Under the pieces are notes generated by a model, which made no database searches, was not told the origin of the DNA, and worked only from the letters and a program-made list of their open reading frames with translations. DNA of 64,000 nt from Struthio camelus (taxonomy: Eukaryota; Chordata; Aves; Struthioniformes; Struthionidae): assembly GCF_040807025.1 (NCBI RefSeq), contig NC_090982.1:78657931-78721930 (forward strand), in the 5' to 3' direction. A program made the position numbers and the translations under genes. Shown piece after piece: positions 15,996 to 25,037 of the stretch; within the stretch, counting starts at the first letter, position 1, and every line of letters begins with the position of its first letter.

Positions 15996-18075
15996 GGGGT
16001 CCCTGCCTGGGGCAGGAGTGTGAATGCTAATCCCCCTAAAGGCTAGCCTTGTCTGGTGGCTTTCCCTAGCAGTGAGCCCTAGAGAGCTCTCTGCAATCTG
16101 TGTAAGAGAATCCCACTGTCTTCTGGTACAGCAGTTTCAGCCTGGCAGGTCTGCGTCTGAGGGCAGGTAAACCCCCTTCAGTCACGCCGGACCTGGGCTG
16201 AGGCAGGGGAGCCTCCTTGTGTGGGTAACCTGCTTCCTCCCATTTGCTTGAGCTGCCTGTGTCCTGTTAGCGGTGGCATGGTGGGCTCGTACCCGAGAGG
16301 ATGTGAGCCTGACAAGGTTTTTCCCCTGAGGAAGTTCTCCCATCCCTGCGCTGAGAGAAATGAGGGACTGTTGCCTTTGTCCTGCCACCGCTTACTCGAG
16401 CGGCTGCTGCGAGTTAGGGCTCCTGGCCCCTTCTTTCTCAGTCAGAGGGGGGTGTTAGCTGTGCCTTGTCAGGGCTGCGCACAAGCAGTAGGAAGGGCTG
16501 CGCCCAGGAAGGGGCGCACAAGCGCTGGCTGTTCTGCAAGGGGCAAAGTGTGATAGCGATGGGCGGTTCATTTCAAGTTCTTTGCTGAATTGTCCCTTAC
16601 CAAACCCAAACCTGGTGCTGCTCTGGGCAGAACTGGAACTGAGGGTAGTTCCAGAGCTGTCTGATCTCCAGTGTGCATGGGATGGGCAGTCTCGTGGCCT
16701 GGGCTGAAAGCCAAAGGAAGCTTTCCATCTAAGAACTGTAATAGTTTTCAGAGACTTGAGTGTTTGCTGCTACTATGCATATCCCCTGAGCAAAAACTCC
16801 AGAATCTCAAAGGAATCGGGACTGCCCAGCAGGCATCAGGCAGGATCCCAGCTGGAAACTGCTGTAGGGGCTTGGATATCTTATATCACTCCCTCCTGAG
16901 TGAGGCAGCACTGGAGTACTGCTGTGGGGCCAGCAAAAGCTTTCTGGTGCCTGGTGCTCTCTTAACGGGATTGGTGAGCTCACATCTGGGCAAACCACTC
17001 CAGAGCTGCCCACGAGAGGGGGCTCCAGGCCAGCAGCAAGCCACCATGCCCTTAAAGGGGCCGAGAAGGCCCGGCTAGCCCCTGGAATCCACCTAGGACT
17101 TAAGTTTCTTCTGCGTCAAGGTCTGACGCACGCTGCCAGGCTGGGCCCCCATCGTGCTGGGGTTGTATGGACGTGCCGTGGGGGAAGGCTTGTAGGAGGT
17201 GAGAAGGTGATGTTCAGTGGTGTGGAGGATCAGCGAGGGGGAAGATCCTTCCAGCCTCGTGCTTCAGTGTTCATCAGCCTTAATGACAGCAGCCCCCTGG
17301 AGCAATCATTCCTTGTCCCTAGAGGAGGTGTGCAGGTTTTGTGTATTGGGGTGGTGGTAGGGTGAGCACTCTTTCTGTCTGTGCACAATCACAAGCAAAG
17401 CAATAGGCCGGAAGAGAATAAAAATTGCTGTTAGACAACTGGGAGTAACTTGAGGCTGCTTCAGAAGCAATATGAAAAACAAATCATTCACATGCAACTG
17501 CACTCACGTGCAGGTGCCCTTGGATAGGCGCACGTAGATGCACGCTGGTGTGACCAGCTCAAGAGATGGCTTTGTGAGGGAAAGGACTATTTCTGAGGCC
17601 ACAGCGGGGCAAGGGGATCCTGCAGGGCTGGGGGCTTGTTCCCCAGGTGTAAAACAGCCCCGTGGCCTTGCTCCAGCTTCTGCCGTCCCATACAGAGGGC
17701 AGAGCCAGCTTGTGGATCACAGGTTAAGGTGGGACTTGTCCTTGCCAGTGTGAAAAGCCTGACTTGCTGCAGGAGGAGCTGGCAGCCTGCTCCTATTGCT
17801 GCTGGAGCCTGCAGTCCCATCTGTCACGGGGCAATGCAGTGTTTGGGGTGCTGTGACCCCAGGCTAGGATCACAGAGCGCCCGAGGCTGTCCCCTTGCCA
17901 TGGCCAGCCAGGGCTGAGGACAAGCTCCCAAAGGAATGAGCTCATCCTCCTCTCCTCATCTTCCTGTCAGGACAGCACAGCTTCCCTGGGGCTCCAGAGC
18001 CCATCTCCCCTTTCCCATCCCCAGCATAGCCTGCCCCCCTGGCAGAGTGAGGCCCCCTCCCTCCCCCTGAGCTCT
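15996..18075. other. intergenic region between convergent DCTN3 and SPATA31-like genes
   Basis: No coding exon, RNA gene or recognised repeat was seen on either strand. It separates two genes that end towards each other. Confidence 0.55.
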
Positions 18076-18095
18076 CTCAATAAGAAAATAAGTAA

Positions 18096-18101
18096 TTTAT
18101 T
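18096..18101 (-). terminator. polyadenylation signal overlapping the SPATA31-like stop codon
   Basis: On the minus strand the frame ends TCT TAA immediately continuing as AATAAATTAC, so the last two bases of the stop are the first two of AATAAA. If this signal is used, the 3' UTR would be only about 15-25 bases. Confidence 0.55.
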
Positions 18102-21100
18102 AAGAAAATAGAGGTTTTCTAAACCAAGCACCCCACAGAGCCTGGCACCACCTCTCTTTGGAGGCTGAACGGCAACTGTGCTCAGTGCTAGAGCTCTCCA
18201 GGGACGGCGACAGCTTGCTTTGCCGAGAGAGCGTCCTGCCCTGCACCGAGCGGCGGTTATCCCTGCTCAGGACTGGCGCAGTCCCCTGGGCGCTGCAGCT
18301 GTGGGCTTGGTGCAGGTGGCATGGGCACACGTGCCTGGTGGCATGGGCATCGCAGTGCTCCAGTGAGGCCGAGCTGTCCCTGTGGGAGGTGTCTTCCTCA
18401 CTGGATGATTTAAAGGTGCGGTGTGGCAAGACTGCCTGGCTCGGCATCCCCCGTGGGATGCTGCTGCGCACCCGTCTCCCCTTGAAGCTGCTGTGTTTGT
18501 GGGTACTCCAGGACCATGCCCTGGAGGCTGGGGCGCTGTTAGGGCTGGCAGAGCGCTGCCCCCCACGCCAGGACCACTGCCTTTGCCCTCCGTGGCCTGC
18601 CCCAGCCCTGCGAGGTGGCCGCCGCCTCAGACCGCATGCCCTCTCCTTGCCTGGCGTGTCCCTGCTGCGTGCTCCCGGGAGCAGGGCAACGCCACCAAAC
18701 AATTTGGTGCTTGCCTGAGGTGCCTGCTGCTTTTGGGGGCCGTGACGGGGGACACCAATACGCTCATGGGGACCCAAGGATGCTGTGGTCCCCTCTGTGC
18801 TGGTGGATGCCTCTGGAGGGATTGCAGGAGCCAGGCAGGAGCTGCTCTCAGGACTTCTGGCCCTGGCCTTGCTGCCGCCCCAACGGCCTTGCAGGGTGCC
18901 TGGGGCTCTTCTCCCAAAACGGCCATGCGGCCAGAGCTCATCGTCGCTGGACAGGCGTCCTGCTGCAACGCCGTTGTGTTGGGGGTCCCTTCGCACCTCG
19001 CTCTTCCCATGCCACTCGTGCCCAGGGCCCGCAGTGGGGCTCCTTGGGGCCGTGCGGTCCCTGCCTGATGCCCAGGGCACAAGGACCCGGAGGAGCCTCT
19101 GCAGGATGGTCCCCACCGCAGCGTTGGAGCCCCGGCGCTGCTGCTGCTCCATGGGGCCGGATCCTGCGTCCCCGGCCATGCGCAGGGCTCGTTTTCTGCT
19201 GCAGGTGTTCATGCCCACCCTGGGTGCTGAGCCTGGAGCAGGGGTGCTGAGCGCCGCCTGCCCCTGAGCCCCCCGCAGAGATGAAGAGCGACCCGGGCGC
19301 CTGGCAGCTGCGGACCCCCTGCCCGTCCCCTCTGCTGGAGGACGACGCTGCTGGCATGGCCATGAGGGGCCGTGGGGGGGCAGGGGTGCCCACGGCCCCT
19401 CCATTCGGGGCTGGGGGGCACAGCACGGGGTGGCCCTGCTCTGACGCTCGGACCTGTGGCCCCGTTGGGTCCTGGCGGGTGGGCGCAGCCCTGCAGGGCC
19501 CTTCGCCACAGGGGCTGGTGGCCGTGCTGGGCGCAGAGTCTTGGTGGGCTCCTGGCACCCGGCCAGCTCGGTGGGCCGCGGACACCTCTGCTGGCTCCTG
19601 GGGGCTGCCTTGCCCCGGACCCCCCCGTGCCCTGGGGGTCGGCACCCACAGCCCCGTCTGGCCCGTGCGGCCTGGTGGGCGGCCTGGGAGTCCCTGACGC
19701 AGGGGGGCAGGAGGAAGGTGCCCAGCGCCCGCTGCACCACGTGGTGCTCCAGCCAGGGCGCCGAGACCTGCCGCCGGGCTGGGGGGGTCCGCCGAGGTGC
19801 GGGCTCCCCTGGTGCGGGGTTGGGGGCACCCAAGGGCCCCTCCACCATCTGGGGCAGGGCCCCCAGGTGTGAAGGAGGGGAAGGAGGCTGCTTGGGAACA
19901 GGTGTCTCCGTCCCGTCCCGCTGGCTCCGGCTCTGGGCCATTTCCTGCAGGCCGGACTCGAGCGCCCGCAGGATCTGCCTCCTGCTCCAGCGCAGCGTGG
20001 CCACGGAGGCCGGCGGCGAGCAGCCCCGGCCCTGCCGCGGGGGGCTGCGGTCCCCGTGCGGGGCTCCCTGCCGGGGGGCACGGCACCGCGCAAGGACGCC
20101 CTGCCGCTGGGCCGGCCCCTCGCTGGCGGCCGGGGGCTCCTGCGCCGTGGCGAGGGCCGCCGGCGCCGCTGCGCTGGGTCTCTCCTCCGTCCCGGCCGGC
20201 GGCTCCTCCGGCGACGCGGCGAGGCCCCAGGCGGGCTGCGGCTCCCGGCCGCGGGCGTTCGCCTCCTCCTCCTCCTCCCCTGCCTGCGCCTCCGCCTGCG
20301 GCCGGCTCCTCGCCTCCGCGCTCGCTCTCGCCTCCTTCTCCAGAAACGGCGGCGCCGCCGCCGCGTCCCCCCTGGCCGAGCCGGCAGCCGCGGGGACGAG
20401 GACCGGAGAGACCACCGCGGCCGCCGGCCCTGCCCAGGGCTTCGGCGTCCCCCGGCTCTTCCCCGGGGCTTCGCTGGTGGCGGCCGCCTCGTCGCCGGCG
20501 CCGCCGAGCGCGCCGGGCAGGGAGCCGGCCCCGGGGGCCGCCCCGCCGCCCTCCTCCTCGCCCGGCGGCGCCGGGCCGGGCCGGGGGCCGAGCAGGTCCC
20601 CGCGGCGCTGCAGCCGCTTGGCGCGGACGTGCAGCTCCAGGGCCTCGCGCTGCTCCTCGGGCAGGAACAGGGCCTCGGGCACCGCGATGTGGACGGGCGG
20701 CGGGCGCCGGCCCCCCGGCGACCTCCCCGGCCGCGGCCGCGCCGCCGGCTCCGGCGGGCAGAGGCGCTCCGGCGGGAGCTGGGGCGGCGCCGGCCGCGAC
20801 GCTTCCAAGGACCGCCGCACCGCGGCGGGGAGCATCCGCAGCCGCGTCTCCAGGCACTTCCTCGCCGCGTGCAGCCACAGCCGGCGGCGGACGTCGCGGC
20901 TCAGCTCCGGCTTCGACGCGCCGACGGGCCCCGCGGCGCCGGGCCGGCTCCCGTCCTCGCCGGCGGAGGAATCGGCCTCGAGGTCGGCGCCGGCCTTCGG
21001 CGCGGCCGCTCCTGCCGGCCCGGCGGCCGGGCTGGGCAGCTCGGGGCCGGGGGCGGCCGTGCCCGGAGCCAGCGGCCCCCCCGGGGGCTCCTGGGCGCTG

Positions 21101-22590
21101 GGGGGCAGCCCCCCGCCCCGGCGCCGGGGGCCGTCCCGCGCCGCGCTGCCCGGCGTGCGCCCGGCGGAGGAGCGGGCCCCGGCGGGGGGATCTTCGGCTC
21201 CGCCGGCGGCCTCGCCGCCCCCGGCCGCCCTCCCGGGGGGCTCGGGGGCCGGCTGCTGCTGGAGGCGCCGGGGGGGCCGGCCGGGCCCCCGCGTCCCGGC
21301 GCCCGGGGAAGAGCCGGCGGAGGAGGCCGGGGCGGAGCGGGGCGCCGGCGGGCCCCGGGGCGGCCCCGGGTCCAGGGGGGCGAGCAGCGGCGGCGGGCAG
21401 GGCACCAGGCGGGCCAGGGACTCCTCGGTGGGGTTGGGGACCCCCCAGAGCCCCTGGAGGTGCTTCTGCAGCACGTTGGCGGCCACGGCGTCGGCCTTGC
21501 CCTGCAGCCAGGGGCAGAGCCGCCGCCGGGCCAGGGGCCGGGTCTGCCCCGGGCCGATGGGCTTGGGCAGGCCGGGGCGGCCCTGCCGCAGGGCGGCTCG
21601 CTGCTGCGACCGCCGCACCGGCCCGGGCAGCGCCCCCAGCCAGATCTCCAGGCCTTTCCGAGCCAGGTGGCTCTGCAGGGACGGAGAGGCCCGGCCGTCC
21701 CGCTCGGAGCCCGGCGGGCGAGCGGCTCCGCGCCCGGCGGGGGCTCGTCCCTCCGGGCCCGGGGCCGCGGCGCTCCGGCTCCGAGGGGGGCTCGGCCCCG
21801 GCTCCGGCCGCGGCTCCGGCTGCGGCTCCGAGGGGGCGGCCCGGCCCCGGGGCGGGGGGCAGAAGGGGCAGCGGTGCCCCGAGCGCCCGCCCCGCCGGGC
21901 CGAGCCCGCCGCGCTGTCGCTGCTGGAGGAGCCCCAGGAGAGGCCGCCCGCCCGCACCAGCTCCTCCAGGTCCCACCAGGCCGCCCGCCACGTGCTGGAG
22001 CCCCACGAGGCCACCGAGCGCGGCCCCAGCCCGGCCGCCGGCCCGGCCCGCGCCGCCAGCACCCGCCGCTGCAGCTCCCGGGCGGCCGCCGCGCAGCGGG
22101 CGCAGCCGGCCCGGCGGCACCGCGGCTCGGCCCCGGCGCTGCTGCTGCTGCTGCCGGTGGGATGCACCTCCGGACCGGGGCCGGGACCGGGGCCCTCGCC
22201 CAGCGCCCAGCGCCACCAGGCAGCAGCCAGCAGGGCGGCAGCAGCCACTAGCAGCAGGAGGCCGGGGCCGAGCAGGGCCTCGAGGGGAGCCAGCCCGGCC
22301 CGGCGCCGGCCCCAGGGCGCCCAGCGCGGCGCCACGGGTTGACTGCGGAGCGGTCCCCGTCGGCGCCGCTGTGACGTCACACACCCGCCGCTGTGACGCC
22401 ACAGACCCGCGATGCTGAGAACAGGGCGGCGGGGGCGGGCGCCAGGGGCGTCGCCCCGCCCCCTGCCCCGTTCTCCCCGCCCACTTGCCCCTTGCGCCCT
22501 GCCCCCGCCGGCGGCGTCGCCCCGCCCCCTGCCCCGCGCGCTCCGCCCCGCCAACGGCCTCGCCCCCCCCCCCCCCCCCCCCGCCGCCAT
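18100..22590 (-). CDS. SPATA31-family membrane protein, SPATA31F/FAM205-like
   Basis: One uninterrupted frame of 1,496 codons. Residues about 103-128 form a hydrophobic anchor (LLGPGLLLLVAAAALLAAAW). Then come a Cys-rich segment (RCRRAGCARC, about 158-166), a Trp/Ser-rich segment (WGSSTWRAAWWDLEELV) and CPFCPPP near 241. SPATA31-type repeats follow: LQSHLARKGLEIWLGALPGP near 305, VLQKHLQGLWGVP near 373, LWLHAARKCLETRLRMLPAA near 571, LFLPEEQREALELHVRAKRL near 641, and later LEHHVVQRALGTF. The rest is Pro/Arg/Gly-rich. Mammalian family members are mainly testis-expressed with poorly known function, and FAM205A lies in the same 9p13.3 block. The start is uncertain: the only in-frame ATG before the anchor, at 22590, is followed by a 20-base homopolymer and overlaps the RPP25L first exon. 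An upstream exon or a non-AUG start is possible. Other long frames in this interval are shadows. Confidence 0.72.
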   Translation of the reverse strand: MAAGGGGGGARPLAGRSARGRGRGDAAGGGRAQGASGRGERGRGRGDAPGARPRRPVLSIAGLWRHSGGCVTSQRRRRGPLRSQPVAPRWAPWGRRRAGLAPLEALLGPGLLLLVAAAALLAAAWWRWALGEGPGPGPGPEVHPTGSSSSSAGAEPRCRRAGCARCAAAARELQRRVLAARAGPAAGLGPRSVASWGSSTWRAAWWDLEELVRAGGLSWGSSSSDSAAGSARRGGRSGHRCPFCPPPRGRAAPSEPQPEPRPEPGPSPPRSRSAAAPGPEGRAPAGRGAARPPGSERDGRASPSLQSHLARKGLEIWLGALPGPVRRSQQRAALRQGRPGLPKPIGPGQTRPLARRRLCPWLQGKADAVAANVLQKHLQGLWGVPNPTEESLARLVPCPPPLLAPLDPGPPRGPPAPRSAPASSAGSSPGAGTRGPGRPPRRLQQQPAPEPPGRAAGGGEAAGGAEDPPAGARSSAGRTPGSAARDGPRRRGGGLPPSAQEPPGGPLAPGTAAPGPELPSPAAGPAGAAAPKAGADLEADSSAGEDGSRPGAAGPVGASKPELSRDVRRRLWLHAARKCLETRLRMLPAAVRRSLEASRPAPPQLPPERLCPPEPAARPRPGRSPGGRRPPPVHIAVPEALFLPEEQREALELHVRAKRLQRRGDLLGPRPGPAPPGEEEGGGAAPGAGSLPGALGGAGDEAAATSEAPGKSRGTPKPWAGPAAAVVSPVLVPAAAGSARGDAAAAPPFLEKEARASAEARSRPQAEAQAGEEEEEANARGREPQPAWGLAASPEEPPAGTEERPSAAAPAALATAQEPPAASEGPAQRQGVLARCRAPRQGAPHGDRSPPRQGRGCSPPASVATLRWSRRQILRALESGLQEMAQSRSQRDGTETPVPKQPPSPPSHLGALPQMVEGPLGAPNPAPGEPAPRRTPPARRQVSAPWLEHHVVQRALGTFLLPPCVRDSQAAHQAARARRGCGCRPPGHGGVRGKAAPRSQQRCPRPTELAGCQEPTKTLRPARPPAPVAKGPAGLRPPARTQRGHRSERQSRATPCCAPQPRMEGPWAPLPPHGPSWPCQQRRPPAEGTGRGSAAARRPGRSSSLRGAQGQAALSTPAPGSAPRVGMNTCSRKRALRMAGDAGSGPMEQQQRRGSNAAVGTILQRLLRVLVPWASGRDRTAPRSPTAGPGHEWHGKSEVRRDPQHNGVAAGRLSSDDELWPHGRFGRRAPGTLQGRWGGSKARARSPESSSCLAPAIPPEASTSTEGTTASLGPHERIGVPRHGPQKQQAPQASTKLFGGVALLPGARSRDTPGKERACGLRRRPPRRAGAGHGGQRQWSWRGGQRSASPNSAPASRAWSWSTHKHSSFKGRRVRSSIPRGMPSQAVLPHRTFKSSSEEDTSHRDSSASLEHCDAHATRHVCPCHLHQAHSCSAQGTAPVLSRDNRRSVQGRTLSRQSKLSPSLESSSTEHSCRSASKERWCQALWGAWFRKPLFS
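22563..22582. repeat. C20 homopolymer at the SPATA31-like start
   Basis: Twenty C residues on the plus strand, read as G20 just after the minus-strand codons ATG GCG GCG. In frame it encodes polyglycine. Its length is likely to vary between individuals or to be misread in assemblies. Confidence 0.9.
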
Positions 22591-22630
22591 CTTGTGGCGA
22601 GCGGCGCCGGGCGCGCTGAGGTGGCGGCAG
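22586..22630 (+). other. RPP25L: probable non-coding first exon of RPP25L (3' end at 22630)
   Basis: The sequence GAGGTGGCGGCAG ends at 22630 and is followed by GTGAGAGGCG, a strong donor. The YY1-type CCATCTTGTGG lies just upstream. The next clear acceptor before the RPP25L start codon is at 24470. The 5' limit is not known. Confidence 0.5.
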
Positions 22631-23900
22631 GTGAGAGGCGTTTCGCGGTGCGTGCTGCCCTGCGGCGGGGGCGGCCGGGCTCCGTCCTCCCTCCCTCCCT
22701 CCCTCTCCCCCCCCCGGAGCCCCTCGGCGGGGCTGCCCCCTCTCCCTTACCCGTCCGCCCCGCTGCCGCCTTCCCCCGCAGCAGCGGCCTGGCCTCCCCT
22801 CAGGCCCCTCTGCGAGCCGCCTGGCCTCCCCTGCCCGTCCGCAGTAGTGGGGCCCGGCCTGCCCCTCCCCCCCGACCCCTATAGCAGCGGCCTGGCCGTT
22901 TCCCATTGCCAGGCCGCCATAACCCCCCCCCCCCCCCGCCACTTCCCAGCACGTCCTCTCCAGCGTGATCCAGCCGCCTGCCACCACCCCCTATAGCCCC
23001 CTGCAAGCCTTAGAGCCAAAAGCCAGCCCCCCCGTTGTCCCCACAGTGGCAGGCCGGATCCCTTATAGCAGCGGTGCCCCTTATTGCAGGGGTCTGGCCC
23101 TCCTGCTTCCCCAGCCTGTGCTGGGCCCCACAGAGGAGAGGGAGGCCTGCAGCCAGGCTGGGGTGAGGGCCTCCAGGGAGAGCACGTGCTTCCTAAATAC
23201 AGAACAGGGGCACCGACCTGTCCCTTCTCCACTGGGGATGGGACCTGAGAGGCTGGCTCTGGCTGCAGCAGAGGAGATGCGCTGGCCTAGGGGGTGAGCC
23301 TCCAGGCGTAAGGCTAAGGAGGCATTAGTGCTGCATGCTGAGGTGGCTTTGGTTTTCCCTGTGGGGTGGTTGGTGAAAGGTTAGCCCGGCATCAGTCAGG
23401 AAAGCAGAGGTGGAGGGACGCTGCCTTAGCACACTCACTTAGCACACCCTCCTGCCAAGTGACTGGGCCTCTCTGTCTTTATTCACTTTCCTTCTGAAAG
23501 CCCCTTACGTGTTCATAGTGTGCCTGCTTCTTACTGGCCACGTGTCTCCAACCCGTGGCTCACAGTCTTCTGCTGTTAGCTGTACTGTGTCATCAAATAT
23601 CTGATCCCTGGCCTTATATCTAGGCTAAGGAGCTAGGTCCTTTCTGCTTATGTACCCCCTCCCCAAACCTTCCCATGAGTCTGTTTCTATAACATGCTCG
23701 AGTTGCTGAAGGTGAAATATGCCCAGGTTCATAGCGTGCGTGTTTTAGTACTGCTGATGGGATGCAGCAGTGGTAGATATCCCGTTGCTTTCTGTTCCCA
23801 TTTGTTCTGTGCTTTTGGCTGAGGTACTGCTTGTATTTTTCCTTTCATCCTGCTTAGGCTCGCAAAACTAGACCTGTTCCTTCTACCTTCTGTTTTTCAG

Positions 23901-23935
23901 GGCCAGGCTGTCCTGTGGGAAAGCTTATGCTGTAG
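23901..23935 (+). other. RPP25L: candidate alternative 5' UTR exon of RPP25L
   Basis: A good acceptor (TTCTGTTTTTCAG) and a donor (TGTAG then GTATATG) bracket 35 bases inside the RPP25L first intron. Splice signals are the only evidence. Confidence 0.2.
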
Positions 23936-24023
23936 GTATATGCGGAGGGAGACTGAGATTCCAGTGACTGCAGCAGGATTAGTTTTGACTTTCTTGTTGA
24001 TATTTTTTTATGTGGTCTTTTAG

Positions 24024-24131
24024 GATCTCTGATTCTGATAAATTAAAATTGCCCTTTTGGGGAAAGATTATAGCTGACTTGTTTGAGAATTTCACTGAGC
24101 AGCAGTTACGAGAGATGTTTGTCAAGTGCAG
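24024..24131 (+). other. candidate cryptic or alternative exon in RPP25L intron 1
   Basis: An acceptor (GTGGTCTTTTAG) and a donor (AAGTGCAG then GTGTTT) bracket 108 bases, exactly 36 codons, open in one frame with a protein-like composition (LPFWGKIIADLFENFTEQQL). I recognise no family. It may be chance or a spliced cassette. Confidence 0.2.
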
Positions 24132-24479
24132 GTGTTTTTCTGGACCTGCTGAGTTTTTCCACGTGGCTTTAGGATACCCAAAATCACACTAATTTGCTGT
24201 AATTAGGCTGCACAAGTAACTTCCAAGTAGATACTGCCTTTTCTTACAAATATGCTGGGTGCAGCATGAGGAGTTTCTTGGGTTTTACCACATTAGAAGG
24301 AGTAAATGAAGCTATTGCTTCAGTTACCGAGTCGCTGCAAAGTTGGCACAGGATGTTGAAAAGTCATGGATCCCACTGTACTTCTTGCTCTGACCTGGAG
24401 GGGTAAACTTACAGAGACTGGTTTTCTGAGCCATAGTTACAAGTATTAATGGATCCATTTTCCTTTTCAGCACTGCAGA

Positions 24480-25037
24480 ATGGAGAACTATAAGAAGACC
24501 AAGATTGTGGAGAAGCCTTGTCCTCTTCCTTTCACTGACCTGCCCCCTGATATTATTGAGATGAAGGTGAAGGATGGGAGCAAAATCAGAAACCTGATGG
24601 GATATGCTATTGGCAAGATGGAGCTGGACTCGGTGAGGCAGATCCTTTTCACTGGCTCGGGCAAGGCCGTCAGCAAGACCATTACCTGTGTGGAAATCAT
24701 GAAACGAAGGCTCAAAGAACTCCACCAGATCACCAAAGTGCTCTTCAAACAGATCGAAGAGATCTGGGAACCCATTGTGCCTGAGGCAGGCCTCGATGCC
24801 TTGACAGTGAAGAGAAACATTCCTGCCATATGTGTCTTGCTCAGCAAAGATGCCCTTGATCCCCAAGAGCCTGGATATCAGGCTCCAGGTTCTTTTGAAG
24901 CCTTCTGGATTGAGACACTCAAAGCAGAGTCCCAGGGTCAAATGAAGAGGAAGCAGGGTGCAGGAAGAGGAGCTGGCAACACAGGAAAGCACCCTCGGTC
25001 TGTCGGAGAGCATGAGGAGTCCTGCGAAAAGTCCTGA
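24480..25037 (+). CDS. RPP25L: RPP25L, RNase P/MRP p25-like Alba-domain protein
   Basis: An Alba-family RNA-binding protein, paralogue of RPP25. With RPP20 such proteins bind the P3 helix of RNase P and MRP RNAs in tRNA and rRNA processing. The 185-residue frame is intronless, as in mammals. The Alba domain spans about residues 20-135: LPPDIIEMKVKDGSKIRNLM, then a helix to a loop FTGSGKAVSKTITCVEIMKR, then LHQITKVLF and LTVKRNIPAICVLLSKD with LDPQEPGYQAPG. The tail is basic and Gly/Ser/Glu-rich. The human protein is, as I recall, 163 residues, so the bird tail is longer. The ATG at 24480 lies nine bases after a clear acceptor (TTTTCCTTTTCAG, ending 24470) and matches the family N-terminus (MENYKK; human MEHYRK). 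Its neighbour DCTN3 is on the same strand, as in mammals. Confidence 0.94.
   Translation: MENYKKTKIVEKPCPLPFTDLPPDIIEMKVKDGSKIRNLMGYAIGKMELDSVRQILFTGSGKAVSKTITCVEIMKRRLKELHQITKVLFKQIEEIWEPIVPEAGLDALTVKRNIPAICVLLSKDALDPQEPGYQAPGSFEAFWIETLKAESQGQMKRKQGAGRGAGNTGKHPRSVGEHEESCEKS

Larger units (their letters stand above)
22283..22640. promoter_or_regulatory. bidirectional CpG promoter, SPATA31-like (-) and RPP25L (+)
   Basis: This CpG-dense segment lies between two head-to-head genes. It holds a full CRE palindrome TGACGTCA at 22372-22379, a second CRE half site TGACG at 22394-22398 in a repeated CCGCTGTGACG context, and a YY1-type CCGCCATCTTG at 22584-22594. CRE sites are typical of cAMP/CREM-driven spermatid genes, which would suit a SPATA31-type gene. 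That link is inferred. Confidence 0.6.

Noticed and set aside
18938-22987. 1,349-codon minus-strand frame and 933-, 873- and 731-codon plus-strand frames in 19.5-22.4 kb
   Set aside because: They overlap the SPATA31-like frame and have only low-complexity Gly/Ala/Pro/Arg composition. High GC removes stops from all frames. None shows family motifs.
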